Of a stretch of DNA of 11,220 nucleotides, positions 5,259 through 11,220 are shown piece after piece. Origin of the DNA: Treponema sp. (lineage in GTDB: Bacteria; Spirochaetota; Spirochaetia; Treponematales; Treponemataceae); the NCBI GenBank assembly GCA_016293005.1, contig JAEDFA010000057.1:1-11220 (forward strand). Direction: 5' to 3'. Numbering within the stretch: the stretch's first letter is position 1; every line of letters begins with the position of its first letter. The notes beneath the pieces were generated by a model. The model was not told the DNA's origin, did no database searches, and saw nothing but the letters and a program-made list of their open reading frames with translations. Both the position numbers and the translations under genes were made by a program.

Positions 5259-6659
5259 TTAAAATTCCGGGTTAAGAAAAAATTCCATTCTTTTCCCGGA
5301 AACTGGATGAACAAAACTCAAATACGAAGAATGAAGCAAAAGCCTCTGACCTTCCGTGAAAATGCCATAAAGACTGTCGCCGATTATCTGATGATTAAAG
5401 CCGTGAATATCGCTTGATGCAAGCCTAAGCTGATGAGTTCGACCTGTATGCGGAATAAATTTTATCCGCGTCGCTTTCTGGACTTTTCCCTGAGGATTTT
5501 TATAATTTTCAAAATTTAAAATTTCAAATTCCGTAACTGATTTTTTTCCGTTTTCTTCATCCCAAATCTGATGCGGACGATTTTCAACATCAAGACGAAA
5601 ATAAAGTTCCATGATTCCAGATTTTTCCGAAAACCATTTTATCCGTTCGTTCTGCAAAAAATCTTTTTTTAAAATAATTCCGTCTAAAACTGCAATATAT
5701 TCTTTTTTTACTTCGCGATTTTCAAACTGATGATTTAAAGCCCGGTGAGTTTCTGCATCAAAAGCCAGAACCATAAGTCCGCTCGTTTCCATATCAAGTC
5801 TGTGAACCGAAGGCTGATTTATACAATCGGGGAAGAGATTTTTCAGCCTTGAAACAATTGAATCCTGTTTTTCAGGACCACGCCCCGGAACGCTCAAAAT
5901 TCCACTCTGCTTGTCAACGACCACAAGATTTTTGTCACGATAAACGATTTTTAGTCCAAGCATTTCAGGCAGAATCAGTGAACACCTCTCTTCGCACGGA
6001 TAAACAGGTTTTAAATTATAAAAATCAGTCTTTTTATCATAGAAAACTTCCATCATTGAAAGCGGTTTAAGTGAATTTTTGAAAGCATAATCAAGAAGTT
6101 TCGGCGCGCAGCAATCCCCAGTTCCAGTGGGTGGAAGATTTTTGTTACAAATTTCAAGAAGTTTTTTCGTTTTACCGTTGGCACAGTGAAATTCGTACAG
6201 CGAAAAAACTTTTTCAAGCGATTCCATGCACAATTTTTTTCGCAAGCCTGAATAAATTTGTCTTTTTTCTGTGAATTTCTGATTTTTTTTACTATTTGCG
6301 CAATTTTTTTTTAATTTATCTGAAAGAATCAAAATTCTTTTTGTAAGCGAATGAATTTTTCTGTCATTTTTTGAAAGCGCGCGTTTTATTCTTTTTGCAG
6401 AAACAATCGGCGGAACGACTATATGATTTTTTAACTTTTTTTTCTCGACAAGCTGAAAACTAATCCCCGAAACAGCCTTTAAAACGATTTTTGTTCCGTC
6501 TTTATCAACACAGACAAGAGAACCAAGCATGACGCCCTGATTTTTGCGCTCTAAACTTTTTTTTGTTACTCGCTTTAGAAACGATTTTTGTTCCTGCAAG
6601 TCTTTTACAGTCTGGCGGCAAATTTCAAAAGCGTCTTCTGTGAAAAAAGGCGGAAACAT
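5259..6659 (-). CDS. RluA-family pseudouridine synthase with cysteine-containing N-terminal extension
   Basis: A 466-residue cytoplasmic enzyme that isomerises uridine to pseudouridine in rRNA or tRNA. The catalytic domain is about 235-466: VVVDKQSGILSVPGR (246-260), HRLDMETSGLMVLA (286-299) with catalytic Asp289, KKEYIAVLDG (318-327), PHTGRTHQLRLA (403-414) and IIGDSLYG (425-432). The first 235 residues are not the usual S4 domain. They include a lysine-rich, probably helical stretch (86-150) and the conserved block PPTGTGDCCAPKLLDYAF (176-193), followed by YPCEERC (220-226). This layout recalls the longer RluA-like enzymes with a P-x-G-x-G-x-C-x-A-P-K-L-L motif in other bacteria; Cys183, Cys184, Cys222 and Cys226 could bind a metal. 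It is the last gene of the operon. Its ATG starts two bases after the rpiA stop with little SD, so coupling is likely. The target uridine is unknown. Confidence 0.94.
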   Translation of the reverse strand: MFPPFFTEDAFEICRQTVKDLQEQKSFLKRVTKKSLERKNQGVMLGSLVCVDKDGTKIVLKAVSGISFQLVEKKKLKNHIVVPPIVSAKRIKRALSKNDRKIHSLTKRILILSDKLKKNCANSKKNQKFTEKRQIYSGLRKKLCMESLEKVFSLYEFHCANGKTKKLLEICNKNLPPTGTGDCCAPKLLDYAFKNSLKPLSMMEVFYDKKTDFYNLKPVYPCEERCSLILPEMLGLKIVYRDKNLVVVDKQSGILSVPGRGPEKQDSIVSRLKNLFPDCINQPSVHRLDMETSGLMVLAFDAETHRALNHQFENREVKKEYIAVLDGIILKKDFLQNERIKWFSEKSGIMELYFRLDVENRPHQIWDEENGKKSVTEFEILNFENYKNPQGKVQKATRIKFIPHTGRTHQLRLASSDIHGFNHQIIGDSLYGIFTEGQRLLLHSSYLSFVHPVSGKRMEFFLNPEF

Positions 6660-6661
6660 TT

Positions 6662-7387
6662 TTACAATCCGCGAACTTCAACAGTTCCGTCTTCTTTTGC
6701 GATGAATGCAATCGGTTTATTTTTTGTGAAAAATCCGACTTCAACAACGCCCGTAATGTCGTTTATGATATCTTCCATTTTTTTAGAATCTACAGGAGAA
6801 GACCAGAGACAATCGACAATCTGATTTCCGTTATCGGTGATTACAGGACCGCATTTTTTTACGCCTTCACGAAGAACAACTTTTGCCCCAAGTGCTTCAA
6901 GCGCTTTTTTTACAGGCACAAACGCTTCCCCGATAATTTCTACAGGGAGCGGAAATTTTGTTCCGAGAGTTTTTACGGCTTTTGAAGAATCTGCCACAAC
7001 GACAAATTTTTTAGCATTGTACGCAACGATTTTTTCACGCAACAAAGCAGCGCCACCGCCTTTTATACAATTGTTTTCAAAGTCAATTTCATCTGCACCG
7101 TCAATTGCAAGGTCAAGAGAACCGTTTATAATTCTGTCTTTAAAAGAATAAACTGGAATTCCCCAGTCGGCACAGGCATTTTCAGTCTGAAAACTAGTTA
7201 CGACAGCCTTGATGTCTTTTAATGTTCCATCTTTTATGAATTCGGAAAGGCGTTTTACAGCAGGAAGCGCAGTTGAACCAGTTCCAAGCCCAATTTTCAT
7301 TCCGCTGAAAATAAAACCTTTTTCGATTAAAGTTTCTACAGCCGTGTTTGCAGATAAATTTTTCTGTTCAGTTTGTGTTAATGACAT
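6662..7387 (-). CDS. rpiA: Ribose-5-phosphate isomerase A
   Basis: A 241-residue cytoplasmic enzyme that interconverts ribose 5-phosphate and ribulose 5-phosphate in the pentose phosphate pathway. Family signatures are all present: GLGTGST phosphate loop (33-39), DGADEID (96-102), KGGGAALLREK (109-119) with the catalytic glutamate in REK, KFPLPVE (144-150) and TDNGN (184-188). Length matches the family (about 220-240). ATG at 7387 is chosen because GGGA lies about nine bases before it and MSLTQTEQK aligns with the family start; an in-frame ATG at 7399 would add four residues but has no SD. It lies between aroDE and the pseudouridine synthase gene, with short gaps on both sides. Confidence 0.96.
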   Translation of the reverse strand: MSLTQTEQKNLSANTAVETLIEKGFIFSGMKIGLGTGSTALPAVKRLSEFIKDGTLKDIKAVVTSFQTENACADWGIPVYSFKDRIINGSLDLAIDGADEIDFENNCIKGGGAALLREKIVAYNAKKFVVVADSSKAVKTLGTKFPLPVEIIGEAFVPVKKALEALGAKVVLREGVKKCGPVITDNGNQIVDCLWSSPVDSKKMEDIINDITGVVEVGFFTKNKPIAFIAKEDGTVEVRGL

Positions 7388-7422
7388 AATTTTTCCCATT
7401 TATATTAAATTTTGGAAGCCGA

Positions 7423-8916
7423 CTAATAATCGATTCCAGTAAAAAATTTGAACTGTTTTTCACCCTGATACCGAAGCATTGGAAAACCGTTACAAACACT
7501 GCATCCGGCATCTTTTGCTTTTTTCATCACAGGAGTTTCTTCCGGGTCGTAAATGATATCCATTAATTTTTCTGTGCCCCGGAATTTATAAAACCAGATT
7601 GGATTGTTTTCTTTGTTTGAAGGTTCCGTTGAATGCATTCCGACATTTGTAGTCTGAATTATCAAATCTGAATAACGGTCTAAAATTGCCGCAGAACTTT
7701 CTGTTAAAGATGCGTACTCAAATCCGAATCGTTCGGCAAGCATTTTTGCATGGTCTAGAGTTCTGTTAAAAATGCACGCTTTTCCGCCCATCTGCTTAAC
7801 CGCGTAACAGACAGCCTTTGCAGCACCACCTGCCCCGATAATTGCAACTTTTTTGCGTTTCAATTTATGTTCACCAAGAAACTCACGAAGAGCGCACATC
7901 ACTCCAAAACAATCTGTGTTCCGTCCAATCCAGCGGCCATCAACTTTAAATACAGTATTGCACGCCCCGATTTCACCGACCTGCATATCAACTTCATCAA
8001 GAATATCGAGCATTTTTTCTTTGTACGGAACTGTAACCGCCATTCCGGAAAGTCCAACTTCATTTGCAAAATCAAAAGATTCTTCTATAGAAGTTGACGG
8101 GAGCGGAATGAAAACTGCGTTCAATTTGTGATTTTTATATCCAGCATTGTGAATTTTTGGGCTTGAAGTAACTTTTAACGGATACCCGGTTACCGCAAAA
8201 ATTTTTGTTTCACTGTTTAAGTTCCGGAAATTATAAAGGTCAATTAAAGTTTTTGGATCAGTATGCCCGATTCCCGGTACATTTTTTAAAGTTGACTCAG
8301 GAGATGTATAAGTCAAAAAAGAACCTGTTTTATACGCAAGAACGCGGGTAGAAAATCCCATATTTCCCATTGCACATACGATATACTGCTGACCATGGAT
8401 TTTTTTTACTTCGCGGTAAAGATTTGTAACATCGCTCAACTTCTTTGGCATAAATGCAATTTTTGGAATTTCGTTTGGAGACTGGCGCATTTTTATGATT
8501 TCTTCCGCAAGATTTTCAACAGGTCCGTCAAATTTATGATAAGAACGAATAATTTTTACACCGAAAGCCGAAGCCGCATCTAAAAGACTTGGAACATTGA
8601 AATCAGTTTCAAAATCTACATACGCAAAATTTTTTGAAGGGTCTGTATCTGCAAACGCAAGAGCACGAGCGAACAAAGTTGTTCTGGAAAATTCATTCCC
8701 TGAAAAAACACCGCCTTCCTGAACACGCCGAATTGTAAGAATACACGGAACATCAATCATGCTCGGAAAATTTCTTACAGAAAGCTGTTCTTCTTCTGAA
8801 AGATGATCAACGCGAAGTTCTGCAATATCGATATAATCGCGGTATTTTTTTATTAATTCAACATCTTCACGCAAAGTTTTGCAAGTAAGCGAAAGACAAA
8901 TTTTTGGCGATTGCAT
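7423..8916 (-). CDS. aroDE: Bifunctional 3-dehydroquinate dehydratase / shikimate dehydrogenase
   Basis: A 497-residue fusion for steps 3 and 4 of the shikimate pathway. Residues 1-225 are type I dehydroquinase: ELRVD (33-37), SYHKF (125-129) with His127, PKIAFMP (151-157) with the Schiff-base Lys152, and FSTRVLA with Arg191. Residues about 237-497 are NADP-dependent shikimate dehydrogenase: GYPLKVTSSPKIHNA (244-258), VPYKEK (296-301) with catalytic Lys299, GACNT with Asn320, GRNTD with Asp335, GAGGAAKA (361-368) and FNRT (383-386). In the shikimate-binding S-x-S the first serine is Thr250, a mild change. The same fusion order is known in Chlamydia and plants. Both active sites look intact. 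AGGAAG before the ATG abuts and partly overlaps the stop of the PASTA gene, showing operon coupling. Confidence 0.96.
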   Translation of the reverse strand: MQSPKICLSLTCKTLREDVELIKKYRDYIDIAELRVDHLSEEEQLSVRNFPSMIDVPCILTIRRVQEGGVFSGNEFSRTTLFARALAFADTDPSKNFAYVDFETDFNVPSLLDAASAFGVKIIRSYHKFDGPVENLAEEIIKMRQSPNEIPKIAFMPKKLSDVTNLYREVKKIHGQQYIVCAMGNMGFSTRVLAYKTGSFLTYTSPESTLKNVPGIGHTDPKTLIDLYNFRNLNSETKIFAVTGYPLKVTSSPKIHNAGYKNHKLNAVFIPLPSTSIEESFDFANEVGLSGMAVTVPYKEKMLDILDEVDMQVGEIGACNTVFKVDGRWIGRNTDCFGVMCALREFLGEHKLKRKKVAIIGAGGAAKAVCYAVKQMGGKACIFNRTLDHAKMLAERFGFEYASLTESSAAILDRYSDLIIQTTNVGMHSTEPSNKENNPIWFYKFRGTEKLMDIIYDPEETPVMKKAKDAGCSVCNGFPMLRYQGEKQFKFFTGIDY

Positions 8917-8924
8917 AATTCTTC

Positions 8925-9983
8925 CTAATTTACGGTAATTTTTTTAGACGCTTTTCCGCTGACATAAAGCGTAAGAACAGTGCCTTTTTCTTCTATGTAT
9001 GGAATTGTAACTTTTCCGCCAGTGTGAAGGAATTTTACAACCGTGCGGCTATTTCCATTTTTATCGACAGCATCTAAGTGCATTTGAACAGGATACGGAT
9101 AATTTACAAGAGAATCAGTAAAAATTCCGCAAACTTTGCCATCGACTTGACCTCTTGGAAGAGCAAGTTCAACAGTCATTCTTGAATAATTTTTTACAAA
9201 TTCTGAATCAAAACTCTGCTGAGAAGTTACAGTTCCTGCCTGTTCACCGTCGGATGCAAAATGAGTTTCAAAATCGTAAATAACGCGGCTTCCTGCCATC
9301 TGTGACTGCATTTGTTCGATATTTTTACCGATTAAATACGGAACTCGAGTATTGTCAAAATTTGGTCCGCGGCTTACAACGAGTTTTAAAGTAATCGGCT
9401 CAGAGATTTTTGTTCCTTCCGGTGGATCCTGCTCAAGAATTGTTCCCGCTGCTGAAAGGTCTCCTTTGTATTCTGGCGCTGAAATAACAATTAACGGATT
9501 TGAAGAACCAGCGAAAGTCGTCTGAATGTTCATTTTAACTTCATCAAAATTTTGACCGACATAATTTTCTAATTCCTGAACAACGACTCCGCGACTTACA
9601 ACAAGATTTACACGGCTATATCCGCGAACGATTGAACCTGCATCTGGAGACTGTTCCAAAATTGTATTTTCATCATCAGGATTATCTGAATAACGCTGAG
9701 TGATTTTTGGATAAAGTTCACGATTCTGCATTTCGATTAAAGCATCTCGAAGATTTTTCCCGCGCACTTCTGGAACAAGAACACGCTCCGGTCCGCGCAC
9801 ATAATTGAAAAATACTGCAAGACAAATCAAAACCATCAGAATAAAAGCAAAAATCAGTGTGAATGCCACGCTTTTTCCGCCCGCCTGAAGATTTTCAAAA
9901 TATTCACAAACACTTTTTTTTGTAAAAATATTTCTGATTTTATGAAAAATTTTCTTTTCTTTTAATTTTTCCATTATTTTCAT
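8925..9983 (-). CDS. Single-pass membrane protein with three PASTA domains, no kinase domain
   Basis: A 352-residue protein with a short basic cytoplasmic N-terminus, one membrane helix (about 38-61) and an outward-facing region holding PASTA repeats at about 67-132, 133-206 and 211-278. Each has the pattern of a V-P/V-x-E entry, a mid-domain G-T/N-x-I-L-E-Q-x-P-x-x-G turn and a V-V-S-R-G type exit; EQSPDAG (110-116) and EQDPPEG (184-190) are clear. The third is more divergent. The C-terminal 70 residues are unassigned. PASTA domains bind muropeptides or beta-lactams in Ser/Thr kinases and penicillin-binding proteins; here neither catalytic part is present, so a scaffold or sensing role is inferred. 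First gene of the operon. ATG at 9983 or 9974 is possible; neither has a convincing SD. Confidence 0.93.
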   Translation of the reverse strand: MKIMEKLKEKKIFHKIRNIFTKKSVCEYFENLQAGGKSVAFTLIFAFILMVLICLAVFFNYVRGPERVLVPEVRGKNLRDALIEMQNRELYPKITQRYSDNPDDENTILEQSPDAGSIVRGYSRVNLVVSRGVVVQELENYVGQNFDEVKMNIQTTFAGSSNPLIVISAPEYKGDLSAAGTILEQDPPEGTKISEPITLKLVVSRGPNFDNTRVPYLIGKNIEQMQSQMAGSRVIYDFETHFASDGEQAGTVTSQQSFDSEFVKNYSRMTVELALPRGQVDGKVCGIFTDSLVNYPYPVQMHLDAVDKNGNSRTVVKFLHTGGKVTIPYIEEKGTVLTLYVSGKASKKITVN

Positions 9984-10007
9984 ATTTTCATATTAACAGA
10001 TTTTTTC

Positions 10008-10036
10008 TTTATAGGGAAGATTTAATAGAATGAAGA
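10008..10036 (-). promoter_or_regulatory. Possible promoter of the PASTA-aroDE-rpiA operon
   Basis: Minus-strand TATAAA (10013-10008) with TCTTCA (10036-10031) 17 bases upstream. The -10 is good and the -35 weak. The predicted start near 10001 gives an 18-base leader without an obvious SD. Confidence 0.27.
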
Positions 10037-10059
10037 GATGGTGTCTAAAAACTAATATC

Positions 10060-10080
10060 ATTCTGAACTAGGTTCAGAAT
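10060..10080. repeat. REP-like palindromic element
   Basis: ATTCTGAAC (10060-10068), TAG, GTTCAGAAT (10072-10080): a perfect 9-bp inverted repeat. Short palindromes of this CATTCTGAAC...GTTCAGAAT type occur as dispersed intergenic repeats in many bacterial genomes. No U-tract follows on either strand, so it is not a typical terminator. Only one copy is present here, so its repeat status is inferred. Confidence 0.42.
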
Positions 10081-10197
10081 CCAGCAGCTGCTTTCGGCTC
10101 CTTTTCCGCTTCCGTAGAACATTGAGTTTTTTCTGGTTTTCGATTCAGCATTTTCCTCAATCTTCAATTACAAAAAGATGGAAAATTAAGTTTTTTG

Positions 10198-10206
10198 TGA
10201 TATAAT
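10198..10206 (+). promoter_or_regulatory. Extended -10 promoter
   Basis: TGATATAAT carries a perfect TATAAT (10201-10206) with the TG extension one base upstream, enough for sigma-70 without a -35 box. The predicted start near 10213 would give a leader of about 190 bases to the secreted-protein gene at 10403. A second candidate, TTGACA (10220-10225) with TAAAAT (10241-10246), has a short 15-base spacer. Confidence 0.42.
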
Positions 10207-10230
10207 TGTAATAAGTATGTTGACACAAAA

Positions 10231-10278
10231 ATGCCCGTGGTAAAATTTGCTCGATTGGAGGGTACTTTGTTTAAATAA
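10231..10278 (+). pseudogene. 15-codon ORF, possible remnant or leader peptide
   Basis: ATG at 10231 gives MPVVKFARLEGTLFK and stops at 10278, just downstream of the extended -10 promoter. There is no SD. It may be the surviving start of a deleted gene, a leader ORF, or chance. I recognise no family. Confidence 0.15.
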
Positions 10279-10304
10279 ATTTATATCAGAACTAAAATGA
10301 TGTT

Positions 10305-10388
10305 ATGGGCACTAAAGGTCTTGAAACTGAAGCACAGACAAAGGCCGCCGCTCAGGAAGTTATGAATCTGGCTGATTTTTTGATATAG
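10305..10388 (+). pseudogene. 27-codon ORF, possible tail of a decayed gene or coupled leader ORF
   Basis: The frame MGTKGLETEAQ... to ...MNLADFLI encodes a protein-like, helix-forming sequence (TEAQTKAAAQEVM) richer in GC than its surroundings. No SD precedes the ATG, and an in-frame stop lies just upstream at 10293-10295. Its TAG stop overlaps the AGGAG ribosome binding site of the next gene, as often seen between coupled genes. It could be the C-terminal end of a lost gene or a short leader ORF. No family recognised. Confidence 0.25.
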
Positions 10389-10402
10389 GAGAAATAAAAT
10401 AA

Positions 10403-11220
10403 ATGAAAAAATATTTATCATTATTACTTATAAGCTTATTTTCAATTTCACTTTTTGCTCAGACAAAGGTTGATGCAAAGAAAATAGGTAAGACATTAGA
10501 AAAAAACAAAGATGCAACCGCAGTATTTACTTGCGATATGAGTCTTTCTGGAATGAAAGTAGCAAATGACGGAACTGTAATTTTGTCAGCTCTTGCTAAA
10601 AACAAGGTAAAGATTGTCAGCGGAATGGATATGACAAACATTGCTGAACGTCTTAATTATGCAAACAAGGTAACATATCTTGTTACATTTGAAACAAATG
10701 ATTTGTCTTCAAAATCGTACTCAATAACAAAGATTGATGGTATAGAGACACTTGAGCAATACAAGGAACGTCTTGTGCAGGAAGAGAAACGTAAGGCCGA
10801 AGAAGCCAAAGAAAGATGGGAAAGAGAACGTCTTGCAAATCTGACGGAATATCCTGTTCAGGTTGTAAATTTGGAAATTGTCAATTTAGGAACAAGTGAA
10901 AATGCATGGCTTCCAGGCCAGATTCAGGACAAACTTAAGTCAAACCTTCAGGAATATCTTGGAATGAAGACTGTTGTTGACTCGAAATCGGAACTTGCAT
11001 TGAAGAAACTTCAGGCAGAAAGCGAAAGTGCAGCCCATGACGAATCAACAGCAATTGAACTTGGAAAAATTACAACAGCAAAGTTTGCAGTGTTTACAAA
11101 GGTTCGTAAGACAGGAAGCGGTTATACAATCAGCGTAGATTTTACCGATTTAACAACCGGAGAACAGATGGCAAGTGCTACAAGTAAAGAATATTCAAAA
11201 GCAGAGTATCTTTATGGTTC
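10403..11220 (+). CDS. Secreted protein with CsgG/LpoB-like region (3' end outside window)
   Basis: Open from ATG at 10403 to the window edge: 272 codons with no stop. Residues 1-20 are a clear Sec signal peptide (MKK, hydrophobic LSLLLISLFSISL, cleavage after FA or FAQ); there is no lipobox cysteine. Residues about 21-112 are an unassigned N-terminal domain. Residues 117-147 are a charged helical linker (EEKRKAEEAKERWERERL). From about 151 a mixed alpha/beta region begins (YPVQVVNLEIVNLG, IQDKLKSNLQEYLG, IELGKITTAKFAVFTKV, YTISVDFTDLTTGEQMASA). The pattern of an I/V-x-L-G-K followed by A-x-F-x-V-F and D-L-T-T-G-E recalls the CsgG/TolB-N/LpoB fold common in periplasmic and outer-membrane-associated spirochaete proteins, sometimes joined to other C-terminal domains. 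AGGAG at 10387-10391 is the ribosome binding site, 11 bases before the ATG. The domain call is tentative. Confidence 0.85.
   Translation, partial: MKKYLSLLLISLFSISLFAQTKVDAKKIGKTLEKNKDATAVFTCDMSLSGMKVANDGTVILSALAKNKVKIVSGMDMTNIAERLNYANKVTYLVTFETNDLSSKSYSITKIDGIETLEQYKERLVQEEKRKAEEAKERWERERLANLTEYPVQVVNLEIVNLGTSENAWLPGQIQDKLKSNLQEYLGMKTVVDSKSELALKKLQAESESAAHDESTAIELGKITTAKFAVFTKVRKTGSGYTISVDFTDLTTGEQMASATSKEYSKAEYLYG

Larger units (their letters stand above)
9984..10402. other. 419-base intergenic region between divergent genes
   Basis: This gap separates the minus-strand PASTA operon from the plus-strand secreted protein. From left to right it holds a possible operon promoter (10008-10036), a palindromic repeat-like element (10060-10080) followed by the palindrome AGCAGCTGCT (10083-10092), a stretch with nothing recognised (10093-10197), an extended -10 promoter on the plus strand (10198-10206) and two tiny plus-strand ORFs (10231-10278 and 10305-10388). 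The more GC-rich patches at 10080-10120 and 10305-10375 contrast with AT-rich surroundings and suggest inserted or decayed material. Confidence 0.6.

Noticed and set aside
6837..7151. Plus-strand ORF of 104 codons opposite rpiA
   Set aside because: Antisense shadow of a strongly conserved enzyme; no recognisable protein features.
10217..10243. Eight-codon ORF (MLTQKCPW) after the extended -10 promoter
   Set aside because: It begins only about four bases after the predicted transcript start, has no SD and no attenuator-like residue run; chance is likely.
10459..10641. Minus-strand ORF inside the secreted-protein gene
   Set aside because: It is antisense to an open frame with a good signal peptide and SD; composition fits a shadow.
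1..11220. CRISPR array, tRNA/rRNA genes, transposase or phage genes
   Set aside because: No spaced direct repeats, no tRNA cloverleaf or rRNA-like stretches and no mobile-element proteins were found in any frame.

Overview
The window looks like chromosomal DNA from a spirochaete, most probably a gut or rumen Treponema. It is AT-rich with dense short genes. The gene content (an AroD-AroE fusion, a kinase-free PASTA membrane protein, an EIIA-only PTS protein, a Rex repressor) fits that group. The assignment rests on protein flavour and composition, not on a marker gene. No rRNA, tRNA, CRISPR array, insertion sequence or phage gene was seen.

Left part (1-3246, all minus strand). The 5' end of serC (1-49) lies downstream of rex (116-730). 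The rex promoter is preceded by a perfect Rex operator, TTGTGAA-TTTT-TTCACAA, at 795-812. Upstream are a membrane-anchored lytic transglycosylase (1021-1788) with a strong terminator (841-886), a small protein of uncertain function resembling part of a glycosidase barrel (1961-2530), and a PtsN-like EIIA protein (2800-3246) with its own terminator. The EIIA gene has a near-consensus promoter placed so that its mRNA should be leaderless.

Middle (3481-5214, plus strand). A complete SulP-family anion transporter with a C-terminal STAS domain runs divergently from the EIIA gene and converges on the next operon.

Right-centre (9983 down to 5259, minus strand). A tight four-gene operon encodes a PASTA-domain membrane protein, bifunctional 3-dehydroquinate dehydratase/shikimate dehydrogenase, ribose-5-phosphate isomerase A and an RluA-type pseudouridine synthase with a cysteine-bearing N-terminal extension. 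Gaps are 8, about 23-35 and 2 bases, so co-transcription and coupling are likely. The set joins cell-wall sensing, aromatic precursor synthesis, pentose phosphates and RNA modification.

Right end (9984-11220). A 419-base gap holds a perfect palindrome resembling a dispersed repeat, an extended -10 promoter and two tiny ORFs that may be remnants of a decayed gene. It is followed by the start of a secreted protein with a CsgG/LpoB-like region, cut off by the window edge.

The points most worth a second look are the Rex/serC unit (perfect operator but a repressor whose dinucleotide-binding glycine motif is altered), the 3' UTR of the transglycosylase gene (a CCUCC anti-Shine-Dalgarno stretch beside a strong terminator), and the leaderless EIIA promoter.
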